From the NCBI GenBank assembly GCA_017616675.1, contig JAFZXR010000040.1:1-37010 (forward strand): DNA of 37,010 nt, read 5' to 3'. A program made the position numbers and the translations under genes. Of the stretch, positions 1 to 9,034 are shown piece by piece. How positions within the stretch are numbered: position 1 is the first letter of the stretch; every line of letters starts with the position of its first letter. The notes beneath the pieces are model-generated. The model ran no database searches and was not told where the DNA came from. It saw only the letters and a program-made list of their open reading frames with translations. This stretch comes from Bacteroidales bacterium (GTDB lineage Bacteria > Bacteroidota > Bacteroidia > Bacteroidales > F082).

Positions 1-1324
1 CCATGTCGGCCAGCTCGGCGATGTTTTTGCCGTTCAGACGGAAATAAAGAGCCTCTTTTTTCAGTCTTTGTCCATGACACTCAGGACATTCCGTCTCGTT
101 CATGAAGCTGTTAGCCCACTTTGCGATTGACGCAGGGGCGTTGTCCTCGTTCTGCTTCTTGATGACGTTGACGACACCCTCGAAAGGCATTGAGTATGTT
201 GAACTTGTGCCGAGATATTCCTTTGTCACAGTGAACGACTCGTTGCTTCCATAGAGGATGATGCTCATGGCGTTCTCCGGAATCTCGCTGATAGGCGTGT
301 CGAGCGTGAAGCCGTATCTCGCTCCGATTACCTCGAGTTGGTTGAAGACCCAGTTATTCTTGTATTCTCCGAGCGGTGCAAGGCCTCCTTTGCGCAGACT
401 CAGCTTCGGGTCGGGGATTATCTTCTTCATATCGACCTGCACTATGTTGCCGAGGCCGTTACATTTCGGACAGGCGCCGTAAGGTGAGTTGAAGCTGAAG
501 GTGTTAGGCTCTGGGTCCTGGTAGGCGATGCCTGTCGTCGGACACATCAGCAGCTTGCTGAAGTAACGTACGTCGGTGCTTCCTTCTTCCAGAATCATCA
601 GCATTCCCTTACCTCGGCGAAAAGCTGTCTCCACCGATTTCACTATGCGTTCCATGGCGTCGGCGTGCACCGCCAGACGGTCGATGACGATCTCGATGTC
701 GTGGGTTTTATACCTGTCGAGCTGCATGCCGAAGCTGAGCTCACGTATCTCGCCGTCGACACGTACCTTAATATATCCCTGCTGACGAATCTGCTCGAAC
801 AGATCTCTATAGTGACCTTTGCGGCCTCTCACCACTGGTGCTAACACGTTGATTCTCTTGTTGTTGTATTGTTCAAGAATCATCTGCGTGATCTGCTCTT
901 CGGAGTAGCGCACCATCTTCTCGCCGGTGTTGTAGGAATAAGGCACCGACGCGCGTGCGTAGAGCAGTCGCATGAAGTCGTAGATCTCTGTTATCGTGCC
1001 CACCGTTGAGCGCGGGTTGTGGTTCACCGACTTCTGCTCGATGCTGATGACAGGTGAGAGGCCGCGTATCTCGTCGACATCAGGGCGTTCCATGCTGCCG
1101 ATGTATTGACGCGCATAGGCAGAGAACGACTCCATGTAACGGCGCTGACCTTCGGCGTAGATCGTCTCGAAAGCCAACGACGACTTGCCTGAGCCGCTGA
1201 GACCCGTTATCACAACAAACTCATCGCGCGGAATGCGTAAGTCGATGTTTTTCAGGTTGTTCTCACGCGCCCCGTAGATCTCGATGAACTCGTCTTCAGC
1301 GATATTTCTGTTCTTCTCCGCCAT
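1..1324 (-). CDS. uvrA: UvrA, excinuclease ABC subunit A (N-terminal part, cut by window edge)
   Basis: This is the damage-recognition ATPase of nucleotide excision repair, which acts with UvrB on DNA. The frame opens at an ATG at 1322-1324 and runs off the left edge, so about 441 N-terminal residues are visible of a family that is usually about 940. I translated it by hand. Walker A is GLSGSGKSS at residues 41-49. The signature-domain region and the first zinc module follow, the latter with C285-P-K-C288 before NGLG. The first half of that module reads C261-P-T-T264, so the usual second Cys is Thr. A further CPEC motif lies near the edge. The start is 7 bases downstream of the preceding lytic transglycosylase stop on the same strand, so the genes are probably co-transcribed. 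The identification is very secure. Confidence 0.95.
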   Translation of the reverse strand, partial: MAEKNRNIAEDEFIEIYGARENNLKNIDLRIPRDEFVVITGLSGSGKSSLAFETIYAEGQRRYMESFSAYARQYIGSMERPDVDEIRGLSPVISIEQKSVNHNPRSTVGTITEIYDFMRLLYARASVPYSYNTGEKMVRYSEEQITQMILEQYNNKRINVLAPVVRGRKGHYRDLFEQIRQQGYIKVRVDGEIRELSFGMQLDRYKTHDIEIVIDRLAVHADAMERIVKSVETAFRRGKGMLMILEEGSTDVRYFSKLLMCPTTGIAYQDPEPNTFSFNSPYGACPKCNGLGNIVQVDMKKIIPDPKLSLRKGGLAPLGEYKNNWVFNQLEVIGARYGFTLDTPISEIPENAMSIILYGSNESFTVTKEYLGTSSTYSMPFEGVVNVIKKQNEDNAPASIAKWANSFMNETECPECHGQRLKKEALYFRLNGKNIAELADM

Positions 1325-1330
1325 TAAAAA

Positions 1331-2347
1331 TCAATTCAATTCTTCAACGATGCTGTCGTTTTCAAAGTCGATGATGTCGCCGCCCGTCGCCTCGTTGCAG
1401 TAGTCGGCAGTGAGGTTGAACGGCCTGGTGGGTATCTTAATCTCGTAGACTTCTCCCTTCTTGACTTTCAACGACTTATCGCGAAGCCAAGGGTTGAAAA
1501 TCTTAAGGAGTTTATAGGTGATGTCGTGTTCCAAAGCGAAGTCAGCCCAACTGTCGACACTCTCTGTGACAACGACTGTCTTATATTTAAATGGCTGATA
1601 TTCAAGGTTTTTACTGACATAGATACCATATTTCTCAGGGTTGCTGAGTATGGTCTTGAAAGCCAGGATTCGGAAGATGTAACGTTCAGTCTCGTCGGAA
1701 AGCAAGAGGTCATAATATGAATGTACTTTTTGTTCCTTCAAGAACTTGCTCAGTCGGCGTGTGCCGGCGTTGAATGATGCTGCAACGAGAGTCCAGTTAT
1801 GGTAAATCTCGTACGATTTCAGGAAATAACGGCATGCTGCCTCGGTCTCCATTTCGACGTTGTATCGCATGTCGACTTCGCTGTTGATCTCCAGTCCGTA
1901 TTCCTTGCCTGTGGCTTCCATAAACTGCCAGAAACCTACTGCTCCGGCTGGTGATATGGCGTTGGTGAGGGTGCTCTCCGCCACGCAGAGATATTTGAAA
2001 TCCTCAGGGATACCGTATTTTTTCAATATCGGCTCAATCACCGGAAACCAGCGTTTTGAGCGTTTCACGAGGAGCATGGTGTTGCTGTGGAAATAGCATG
2101 TCGACAGCAGCTCGCGTTCGTAGCGTTCGCGTATGTTGAACATCTCCAAAGGCACGCGTTCGCCGGCGAAGGTGATATCTTCGGTGAACTCGATGTCGTT
2201 GCTTCGGAGCTGTATCTGTTCGAGCGAGACAGGTCGTTTCTCGGCCAGCTTCAGCGCCCTGATGCCCACAATGATGGCTATGATGGCAGCTAAGCCGACG
2301 AGTAAAACGACGATCTGAATTATCAGTATGGCTTTTTTGTTATCCAT
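1331..2347 (-). CDS. Membrane-anchored lytic murein transglycosylase (SLT domain, MltD/F-like)
   Basis: The protein has 338 residues. An N-terminal hydrophobic segment (about residues 7-30) should anchor it in the inner membrane or act as an uncleaved signal. The SLT (goose-lysozyme-like) fold follows from about residue 103: the catalytic Glu is probably E124 in CVAES, followed by the family motif AVGFWQFM, then an AASFNAG motif near residue 200. Such enzymes cleave the MurNAc-GlcNAc bond of peptidoglycan to form 1,6-anhydro ends. The C-terminus contains a GEVYEIKIP stretch that resembles the end of a LysM repeat, but no full LysM is evident. The ATG shares its A with the lpdA stop (TAATG), which suggests translational coupling to lpdA. 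The exact Mlt subclass is not resolved. Confidence 0.85.
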   Translation of the reverse strand: MDNKKAILIIQIVVLLVGLAAIIAIIVGIRALKLAEKRPVSLEQIQLRSNDIEFTEDITFAGERVPLEMFNIRERYERELLSTCYFHSNTMLLVKRSKRWFPVIEPILKKYGIPEDFKYLCVAESTLTNAISPAGAVGFWQFMEATGKEYGLEINSEVDMRYNVEMETEAACRYFLKSYEIYHNWTLVAASFNAGTRRLSKFLKEQKVHSYYDLLLSDETERYIFRILAFKTILSNPEKYGIYVSKNLEYQPFKYKTVVVTESVDSWADFALEHDITYKLLKIFNPWLRDKSLKVKKGEVYEIKIPTRPFNLTADYCNEATGGDIIDFENDSIVEELN

Positions 2348-3738
2348 TACAGATGGACCACCTCTCCATATGCCGCTGCTGCAGCTTCCATGATGGCTTC
2401 CGACATCGTTGGATGCGGGAAGATGTTCTCGATGATGTCGCGGCCTTCAGCGCCGAGTTCGCGTGCCAGTACTGCTGTTGCGACCATCTCGGTGACGTTT
2501 TCGCCGACCATGTGGCAGCCCAGCCATTTGTTGGTCTTGGCATCGAACACTACCTTGATGAAACCGTCTTTGTTGCCTGCTGCTGCGGCCTTTCCTGACG
2601 CGGTGAACGGGAACTTGCCGATTCTCACCTCGTAGCCGGCGGCGATGGCTTTAGCCTCGCTCAGACCCACTGAAGCAATCTCAGGAGTGATATATGTGCA
2701 GCCAGGTATGTTGTTGTAGTTCAATGGCTTAGGATTCATGCCGCAGAACTTCTCGACGCAGATGATGGCCTCATGTGATGCCTTATGTGCCAATGCTGGT
2801 CCGTGCACGATGTCGCCGATGGCATAAACGCCCGGGACGTTGGTGCGATAGTATTCGTCGACGATGATCTTGCCGCGTTCGCTGGCGATCCCGAGGTTTT
2901 CAAGTCCGAGGTCCTCGAGGTTGGTCTGAACTCCGACAGCTGAGAGCACGATGTCGGCTTCAACCACTTTCTCGCCTTTCTTGGTGTCGATGGTGCAGAT
3001 GCATTTCTCGCCAGTGGTGTCGACTTTCGTCACCGAAGCCTCAGTCATCACTGTCATTTTCAGCTTCTTAAAGCAGCGCTCGACCTGTTTTGACACCTCT
3101 TCGTCTTCGTTCGGGACGACGTTTGGCAGGAACTCCACCAATGTGACTTTCACACCCATCGAGGTGAAGAAGAATGCGAACTCCGAGCCGATGGCGCCTG
3201 ATCCGACGACCACCATGGTCTCCGGGAGCTTGTCTAAAACCAAAGCCTGACGGTAGCTGATGATTTTCTTGCCGTCGATAGGCATGGCTGGCAGCTGACG
3301 CACACGTGAGCCGGTCGCGAGGATGATATGGCCGGCCTCGTATTCGGTGCTATTGCCTTCAGCATCAACGACTTTCACTGTCTTGTTGGCAGTAAGAGAG
3401 CCAAGACCTGGGATGAGTTCGACATTGTTTTTCTTGAAAAGGTATTGAACGCCTTTGCTCATTCCGTCGGCCACTCCACGGCTGCGGGCCACCACGGCTT
3501 CCATGTCGGGATGAACCTCGCCCTCGAGCTTAATGCCATAATTTTCAGCATGTTGCATATATGTGTAGACTGCTGCGCTCTTCAGCAAAGCCTTTGTCGG
3601 GATGCAACCCCAGTTGAGACATGTGCCGCCGATTTCAGCCTTTTCAACAACGCCAACCTTTTTTCCAAGCTGTGAAGCTCTGATAGCTGCGACGTAACCG
3701 CCGGGACCGCTACCGATAACAATAACATCGTACTTCAT
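2347..3738 (-). CDS. lpdA: Dihydrolipoyl dehydrogenase (E3)
   Basis: This flavoprotein reoxidises dihydrolipoamide in 2-oxoacid dehydrogenase complexes or the glycine cleavage system, passing electrons via FAD to NAD+. The visible motifs are the N-terminal FAD-binding GSGPGGYVAA, the redox-active disulfide GTC40LNWGC45IPTK, a second Rossmann GSGAIGSEFA, the FAD motif YAIGDI, and the C-terminal HPTMSE containing the catalytic His-Glu pair. I start it at the ATG at 3736-3738 (MKYDVIVIG, 463 residues) rather than at an upstream in-frame TTG at 3747, because the FAD fold begins directly after this ATG. No E1 or E2 gene lies nearby, so the partner complex cannot be told from this window. It heads the lpdA-transglycosylase-uvrA run. 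Confidence 0.95.
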   Translation of the reverse strand: MKYDVIVIGSGPGGYVAAIRASQLGKKVGVVEKAEIGGTCLNWGCIPTKALLKSAAVYTYMQHAENYGIKLEGEVHPDMEAVVARSRGVADGMSKGVQYLFKKNNVELIPGLGSLTANKTVKVVDAEGNSTEYEAGHIILATGSRVRQLPAMPIDGKKIISYRQALVLDKLPETMVVVGSGAIGSEFAFFFTSMGVKVTLVEFLPNVVPNEDEEVSKQVERCFKKLKMTVMTEASVTKVDTTGEKCICTIDTKKGEKVVEADIVLSAVGVQTNLEDLGLENLGIASERGKIIVDEYYRTNVPGVYAIGDIVHGPALAHKASHEAIICVEKFCGMNPKPLNYNNIPGCTYITPEIASVGLSEAKAIAAGYEVRIGKFPFTASGKAAAAGNKDGFIKVVFDAKTNKWLGCHMVGENVTEMVATAVLARELGAEGRDIIENIFPHPTMSEAIMEAAAAAYGEVVHL

Positions 3739-3818
3739 GATTATCAATGATTTATGTTAATATTTTATTTATTTTTAATTATTCGGATTTTATCGTGCGA
3801 AAATACAAAAAATTTTCA

Positions 3819-3826
3819 TATCTTTG
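3819..3826 (+). promoter_or_regulatory. Bacteroidota -7 box upstream of the 3917 gene
   Basis: TATCTTTG matches the Bacteroidota housekeeping -7 consensus TAnnTTTG exactly. It lies in an AT-rich gap between divergent genes and about 90 bases before the ATG at 3917. No clear -33 TTTG was found at 19 bases upstream, so support is the single box plus its position. Confidence 0.45.
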
Positions 3827-3916
3827 CAACATTGTTAGTGGAGAATTTTCTCCATGTTAATATTTGCCAAAAAGCAATTTTTTTACAGTTTTTTGTTCCT
3901 TTTAATTATTTAAATT

Positions 3917-4366
3917 ATGTCAGCAGATTATTTCAATAATCCGCTCATGCCATTTAAGTGGTATGTGGTGGCGTGTACTCACGAAAAAAGTGTCTTCAAG
4001 AAAGTCGATGTCTTTATGTATCTCTCAATGAATTATGACAATGCCTTCGATTTGCTCTATGTCGCAATCGACGAGGTGAATCAGCATCTGATGAAGTGTT
4101 ATCATGGGAAATTTGTAGTAAAATTAGGAAACAACTATTTGATTATCCGCCAAGGTTTATGGAGAAAGAAGTTTTTTATCGTTGCAAATGATGATGAAAA
4201 CAATATTGTGGCTTTGTCAAATCGAAGAAAATCAAGGATTTGGATACTTTCCAAGAAATTGCCTTACGATATAAATGCTTTTGAAAATATTATAAAATCT
4301 GTCGAAAGTCAAGGTTTTGATATGGATAGTATTGAATTATTTTATGATGAAAATTTCAATAATTAA
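3917..4366 (+). CDS. Hypothetical protein, 149 aa, unknown family
   Basis: I do not recognise this protein. It is a predicted soluble, Lys/Asn/Phe-rich protein without a signal peptide, membrane segment or cysteine cluster. It begins MSADYFNNPL and contains aromatic-rich stretches (FKWYVVACTH, YLIIRQGLWRKKFF) that suggest a compact alpha/beta fold. Its base composition is visibly more AT-rich than purB just downstream, and it stands alone with its own candidate promoter at 3819-3826. Support for it being real comes from the ATG, an open frame of 150 codons, a promoter-like box at the right side and no competing frame. It could be a lineage-restricted or recently acquired gene. Confidence 0.65.
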   Translation: MSADYFNNPLMPFKWYVVACTHEKSVFKKVDVFMYLSMNYDNAFDLLYVAIDEVNQHLMKCYHGKFVVKLGNNYLIIRQGLWRKKFFIVANDDENNIVALSNRRKSRIWILSKKLPYDINAFENIIKSVESQGFDMDSIELFYDENFNN

Positions 4367-4410
4367 AATTTCTTGCTGAATTTATTTTTATTTTTAATAA
4401 AATAATTTCG

Positions 4411-4418
4411 TATATTTG
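4411..4418 (+). promoter_or_regulatory. Bacteroidota -7 box upstream of purB
   Basis: TATATTTG is an exact TAnnTTTG match 28 bases before the purB ATG, in the AT-rich gap that follows the small unknown gene. A transcription start about 6 bases further on would give a short leader of about 20 bases. No TTTG stands at the ideal -33 position. Confidence 0.5.
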
Positions 4419-4446
4419 CAAGTTTTATTGATAACAATCCTTTGAG

Positions 4447-5802
4447 ATGAATATATCAGAATTAACCGCTATTTCGCCCGTCGACGGCCGTTATCGTAAG
4501 AAAGTCGAGCATCTTGACGAGTTTTTTTCAGAATTTGGACTGATTCGTGCCCGTGTGATGGTGGAGGTGGAGTATTTTATTGCTCTATGCCAGATTCCGC
4601 TGCCGCAACTCGCAGGTTTCGACAAGAAAAATTTCCGTAAGCTCAGAAATATCGTCAAAAACTTCAAAGTCGCTGATGCTCAAGAGATTAAGGAGATAGA
4701 GAAGACGACTAACCACGACGTGAAGGCGGTTGAATATTTTCTGAAACACCGTTTCGACAAGATGGGTCTCAGCCAGTACAAGGAGTTCATCCATTTCGGT
4801 CTGACCTCGCAGGATATCAACAACAGCGCCGTGCCTTACACCATGATGCAGGCACAGAAAGAGCTGATTCGTCCGGCATTTACTCAGATTGTCGAAAAAT
4901 TGAGAGCTCTGGCTGAAGAATGGCGCGACATCCCGATGCTCGCCCACACACATGGCCAGCCCGCGAGCCCGACGCACCTCGGAAAAGAGATATTCGTCTT
5001 CGTGGAACGTCTTGAAAATCAATTAGTTGAGCTCGATAAGATTCCGTTTACGGCTAAGTTTGGCGGCGCCACTGGCAACATGAACGCACATAAGGTGGCT
5101 TATCCGCAAATCAACTGGCCGGAGTTTGCAGCGAAGTTCATCAAGAAACTCGGATTGAAACGTCAGCAAACGACAACGCAGATTGAGCATTACGACGTGA
5201 TGGCGCAGTATTTCGACGCGCTGAAACGTCTCAACACTATTTTGATTGATTTGTCGCGCGACATCTGGCTCTACATCTCGATGGATTATTTCAAACAGAA
5301 GATCAAAGCCGGCGAGGTGGGCTCCTCGGCGATGCCACATAAAGTGAATCCTATCGATTTCGAGAATGCCGAAGGTAACCTCGGAATGGCAAACGCCATC
5401 TTCGAGCACCTCAGCCATAAGCTCCCGATAAGCCGCATGCAACGCGACCTTACCGACTCGACAGTGACGCGTAACATCGGGGTGCCACTGGCCCATACTT
5501 TGATTGCAACAAGCTCATTATCAAAGGGTTTGGATAAGCTCATCCTCAACGAGGCCAAGCTGCGGGCCGACCTGCAGAACAACTACGCTGTGGTAGCCGA
5601 GGCCATTCAGACCATCCTTCGTCGCGAGCAGGTGGAAGGCGCCTACGAGCTGCTGAAAGGACTGACACGTACCAACGAAAAGGTGACACGCGAGTCAATA
5701 GATGCATTTATCGACCAACTGCCTGTCAGTCAAGCAGTTAAGGAAGAGATGCACGCCATCACACCGGAGAACTACACTGGTTTTAACTATGAAAACAAGT
5801 AA
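4447..5802 (+). CDS. purB: Adenylosuccinate lyase
   Basis: PurB removes fumarate from SAICAR and from adenylosuccinate, so it acts twice in AMP synthesis. At 451 residues it has the usual length. The fumarase/aspartase superfamily signature GSSAMPHKVNPIDFENAEGN is complete and holds the flexible catalytic loop. The upstream motifs HTHGQPASPT (general acid-base His region) and HFGLTSQDINNSA are also present. The start fits the family's N-terminus (ELTAISPVDGRYR). A -7 box at 4411-4418 should drive it. The next gene begins 3 bases after its stop, so the two probably form one transcript. Confidence 0.96.
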   Translation: MNISELTAISPVDGRYRKKVEHLDEFFSEFGLIRARVMVEVEYFIALCQIPLPQLAGFDKKNFRKLRNIVKNFKVADAQEIKEIEKTTNHDVKAVEYFLKHRFDKMGLSQYKEFIHFGLTSQDINNSAVPYTMMQAQKELIRPAFTQIVEKLRALAEEWRDIPMLAHTHGQPASPTHLGKEIFVFVERLENQLVELDKIPFTAKFGGATGNMNAHKVAYPQINWPEFAAKFIKKLGLKRQQTTTQIEHYDVMAQYFDALKRLNTILIDLSRDIWLYISMDYFKQKIKAGEVGSSAMPHKVNPIDFENAEGNLGMANAIFEHLSHKLPISRMQRDLTDSTVTRNIGVPLAHTLIATSSLSKGLDKLILNEAKLRADLQNNYAVVAEAIQTILRREQVEGAYELLKGLTRTNEKVTRESIDAFIDQLPVSQAVKEEMHAITPENYTGFNYENK

Positions 5803-5805
5803 AAA

Positions 5806-7653
5806 ATGACAAAAAGAAAGAATTTTCGCAGGATACTTCACTATGTCAAGCCTTACTGGTTCAGCATTTTGATGAACGTTATCTTCAATATTTTGGCGAT
5901 AGTGTTCTCGCTGTTCTCGTTCTCGATGATAGTGCCGTTCCTCAACCTGCTTTTCAACCCTGAAAACCTCACCACGGTAAAGCCTGAGTTTGCGCTCGAC
6001 ACCGACACGCTTCTGGCGATGCTCGACTACTATGTGAGCTACATCATCTTGATAAAAGGACAGGCTACTGCCTTGATATTCATTTGTTTACTGCTTGTCG
6101 TGGCGTTCTTCCTGCGAAACCTCACGACATATCTTGCCCTGTATTTCATGGTCGGAGCACGCGCCGGCACAATTCAGGATATCCGCAACGATCTGTACAA
6201 GAAGATTATGATTCTGCCGCTGTCGTTCTACAGTCATCATAAGAAGGGCGACATCATGGCAAGGATCACGACCGATGTGCAGGAGATTGAAGTCTCAATC
6301 ATCAGTTACCTCGACGTCTTTATCAAATCGCCACTCACCATCGCCGCCTATTTCGCATATATGCTGGGCGTCAGCTGGCGTTTGACTTTGTTTGTGGTGA
6401 TTCTGCTGCCAATTGGCGGTCTCATCATCGGTTCAATCGGAAAATCGCTGAAGAAAGACTCCCTCGAAGGACAGAACCGATTTGCTGGAATGCTTGCCAC
6501 CATTGAGGAAACAATCGGCGGACTGCGTATCATCAAGGCATTTAACGCCATCGGCTATTCGAGCGAGAAATTCAACGAGCAGAACGGACGTTACACCCGA
6601 GTGATAAAATTCGTGAACCGTAAGCGTGACTTGAGCTCCCCGATGAGCGAGTTCCTCTCGTCAATAATCATCTCGATAGTGATTTGGTTTGGTGCCACCT
6701 TGATTTTGAACGCCACCGCAACTCCTGACGCGGTGCCGAGTATCACAGCGGCTAACTTCATCGCCTACATTGTGGTGTTCTCGCAGATCATCTCACCTGC
6801 CAAGTCGTTCTCGCAGGGCTTCTATAGCTTGCAGAAAGGTATGGCTTCGGCCGACCGTATCTTCGAAGTGCTTGACGCTGAAGAGGTTATAGTCGAAAAA
6901 GAAAATGCCATCTCACTTCCTGACTTTAAAGACTCTATCGTTTACAACAACGTCAGCTTCCATTATAACGAGGTTAACGTGTTGAAAAACATCGACTTAA
7001 CTATTCCGAAAGGTAAGATGATAGCTCTCGTGGGCGAGAGTGGAGGCGGTAAATCGACTCTGGTCGACCTGCTTCCGCGATTCTACGATGTGAGCGAGGG
7101 CTGCATCACCATCGACGGCACCGACGTGCGCGACTTCAGGATCTGCGACGTGCGTGGACTGATGGGCATCGTCTCGCAGGAGAGCATACTGTTTAACGAC
7201 ACCGTATTTAATAATATAGCGTTCGGACTGGAGCATGCCACACGTGAGGCCGTCATCGAGGCGGCGAAGATCGCCAACGCCCACGACTTCATCATGGAGA
7301 TGGAAGATGGCTACGACACTTATATCGGCGACCGCGGCATGAACCTGTCGGGCGGACAGCGTCAGCGAATCAGCATCGCCAGGGCCGTGCTTAAGAACCC
7401 TCCGATATTGATTCTTGATGAGGCTACATCGTCGCTCGACACCGAGAGCGAACGCCTGGTGCAAGAGGCCCTGGCGAAAGTCATGACCAACAGAACCTCC
7501 ATCGTGATTGCTCACCGTCTGTCGACGATTCAGAATGCCGACGAGATTCTGGTGCTGGTGAAAGGTCAGATTGTGGAGCGCGGCAAACACGAGGAACTCA
7601 TCGAAAAAGGCGGAGTCTACAAGCGTTTGACCGACTTGCAGTCGTTTAATTAG
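5806..7653 (+). CDS. ABC exporter, fused permease and ATPase (MsbA-like)
   Basis: This is a 615-residue half-transporter: a transmembrane domain of about six helices (roughly residues 15-325) followed by an ATP-binding domain. Walker A is G410-ESGGGKS-417, the signature LSGGQ starts at residue 514, Walker B is ILILDEATSSLD, and the switch His is in IAHRLS. The architecture matches MsbA and other lipid or multidrug exporters that act as homodimers in the inner membrane. A lipid A flippase role is plausible but cannot be shown, since ABCB-type exporters are diverse. It follows purB by 3 bases, so it is probably translated from the same message. Confidence 0.88.
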   Translation: MTKRKNFRRILHYVKPYWFSILMNVIFNILAIVFSLFSFSMIVPFLNLLFNPENLTTVKPEFALDTDTLLAMLDYYVSYIILIKGQATALIFICLLLVVAFFLRNLTTYLALYFMVGARAGTIQDIRNDLYKKIMILPLSFYSHHKKGDIMARITTDVQEIEVSIISYLDVFIKSPLTIAAYFAYMLGVSWRLTLFVVILLPIGGLIIGSIGKSLKKDSLEGQNRFAGMLATIEETIGGLRIIKAFNAIGYSSEKFNEQNGRYTRVIKFVNRKRDLSSPMSEFLSSIIISIVIWFGATLILNATATPDAVPSITAANFIAYIVVFSQIISPAKSFSQGFYSLQKGMASADRIFEVLDAEEVIVEKENAISLPDFKDSIVYNNVSFHYNEVNVLKNIDLTIPKGKMIALVGESGGGKSTLVDLLPRFYDVSEGCITIDGTDVRDFRICDVRGLMGIVSQESILFNDTVFNNIAFGLEHATREAVIEAAKIANAHDFIMEMEDGYDTYIGDRGMNLSGGQRQRISIARAVLKNPPILILDEATSSLDTESERLVQEALAKVMTNRTSIVIAHRLSTIQNADEILVLVKGQIVERGKHEELIEKGGVYKRLTDLQSFN

Positions 7654-7694
7654 AATTGTTTTTTGAAATTTTAGAAATAAAAATTAATTTTAAA

Positions 7695-8243
7695 ATGGAT
7701 CTTAGTAAAGTTGTTGCCATCTCTGGCAAACCAGGTCTTTTCCTCGTCACGACAAACGGCGGAGGAAAACTTATTGTTGAGTCGTTGCTCGACGGAAAAC
7801 GTATTCCTGCTTTCGCAAACGACAAAATCAGTTCTCTCGAGGAAATCAGCATCTTCACGACAGGTGAGGACAAGCCTCTGAAGGAAGTTTTTATGAGCAT
7901 TCACGAGAAGATGGGCGATAATATCGGTTTCGACCCGAAGAAGGCATCGCCGGTTGAGTTGAGAGAGAAGTTCTTGCTCGTGCTGCCTGACTACGACGAA
8001 GACGCTGTGTATCAATCAGATATGAAGAAGGTGTTCCAGTGGTATCAGCTGCTCAACGACAAGAAACTCCTTGATTTCACTCCTGAAAAGGAAGAGAAGG
8101 CCGAGGAAGCTCCAGCCGAGAAGAAGGTTGAGAAGAAAGCCGCTGCCAAGAAAGCCGCCCCTAAGGCCGCTCCAAAGGAGAAGAGCGTGAAGGCTGCTGC
8201 AGCACCAGCGACGAAATCGACAAAGAAACCTAAGAAGGTGTAA
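7695..8243 (+). CDS. DUF5606-family protein with Lys/Ala-rich tail
   Basis: The 182-residue protein starts at the ATG at 7695 (MDLSKVVAISGKPGLF). An earlier in-frame TTG at 7656 would add only low-complexity residues from the AT-rich leader. The first ~135 residues resemble the Bacteroidota DUF5606 family: a small beta-rich N-terminal part (KPGLFLVTTNGGGKLIVESL) and a helical part ending in KVFQWYQLL. The last ~45 residues are repeats of Lys, Ala, Glu and Pro, a basic tail of the kind that often contacts nucleic acid or ribosomes. Its function is unknown. A strong terminator lies 7 bases after the stop. Confidence 0.78.
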   Translation: MDLSKVVAISGKPGLFLVTTNGGGKLIVESLLDGKRIPAFANDKISSLEEISIFTTGEDKPLKEVFMSIHEKMGDNIGFDPKKASPVELREKFLLVLPDYDEDAVYQSDMKKVFQWYQLLNDKKLLDFTPEKEEKAEEAPAEKKVEKKAAAKKAAPKAAPKEKSVKAAAAPATKSTKKPKKV

Positions 8244-8250
8244 GCGTAGA

Positions 8251-8272
8251 GACGGACTGAGTCCGTCTTTTT
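8251..8272 (+). terminator. Intrinsic terminator between the DUF5606 gene and pyrK
   Basis: GACGGAC-TGA-GTCCGTC (8251-8267) forms a 7-bp GC-rich stem with a 3-base loop, followed at once by a T-run (TTTTTATTA). It ends the purB to DUF5606 transcript. The next ATG (pyrK, 8276) is only a few bases beyond, so pyrK must either be read through this site or have a promoter upstream of it. Confidence 0.8.
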
Positions 8273-8275
8273 ATT

Positions 8276-9034
8276 ATGAAAAAAATTATTGATTTTCAGT
8301 TAGTTGACAAGCAATCGTTTCAGCGTGCTGCGTTGTTGCGGCTGCGTTGCGACGAGCCGTTGCCGGATATTCGTGGCGGACAGTTTGTCAACGTGCGCGT
8401 CGACGGCTGCGACAAGGCCTATCTGCGTCGTCCGATATCGATTCATGATGTTGATTATCAGAACAATACGATAGATCTGCTCATCCAAGAGAAGCACGAA
8501 GGCACGAAGAAGCTGTGCGCTTTGCCGGTAGGAGCGAAGGTCAACGTGGTGCTGCCGTTGGGCAACGGTTTTACCATGCCTGAGAAGGACGACAACATCT
8601 TACTCGTCGGCGGCGGCATCGGGATAGCACCTTTATTATATTTTGCAAAGAAATGTAATTATCTGCAGAATATAAATTTCCTGCTGGGTGGCCGCACACA
8701 AGGCGATTTGATGTTGCTCGAGCGTTTCCGTAACGAGGGCGACGTGTTTATCACCACCAACGACGGCTCGATGGGCGAGGAAGGTTTTGTGACCGACCAT
8801 AGTCTGTGGAATACGCTGAAAATCAATAAGATATATGCTTGTGGGCCAATGCCGATGATGAAGGCGGTGGCTAAAAAGGCAAGAGAAAAAGGTATCTGGT
8901 GCGAGGTCTCACTCGAGAACCAGATGGCCTGCGGAATAGGAGCGTGCCTCTGCTGTGTGGAGAACACAACGGAAGGCAACGTGTGCGTGTGCAAAGAAGG
9001 TCCCGTTTTTAATATCGAGAGGTTGCTATGGTAA
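8276..9034 (+). CDS. pyrK: Dihydroorotate dehydrogenase B, electron-transfer subunit
   Basis: PyrK carries FAD and a [2Fe-2S] cluster and passes electrons from the PyrD flavin to NAD+ in the class 1B dihydroorotate dehydrogenase. The 252 residues show the FAD-binding RRPISIHD, the NAD-domain glycine motif [12 protein letters not shown], the CGPMPMMKA motif, and a C-terminal Cys cluster (C219, C224, C227 and C237 or C239) for the iron-sulfur centre. The last two codons overlap the pyrD start by 7 bases, so the two subunits are translationally coupled. The ATG sits 3 bases after a terminator hairpin, which may affect its expression. Confidence 0.95.
   Translation: MKKIIDFQLVDKQSFQRAALLRLRCDEPLPDIRGGQFVNVRVDGCDKAYLRRPISIHDVDYQNNTIDLLIQEKHEGTKKLCALPVGAKVNVVLPLGNGFTMPEKDDNILLVGGGIGIAPLLYFAKKCNYLQNINFLLGGRTQGDLMLLERFRNEGDVFITTNDGSMGEEGFVTDHSLWNTLKINKIYACGPMPMMKAVAKKAREKGIWCEVSLENQMACGIGACLCCVENTTEGNVCVCKEGPVFNIERLLW

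Noticed and set aside
7656..7694. Start of the DUF5606 gene at the TTG at 7656
   Set aside because: The extra 13 residues are encoded by AT-rich leader sequence; the family begins at the ATG at 7695.
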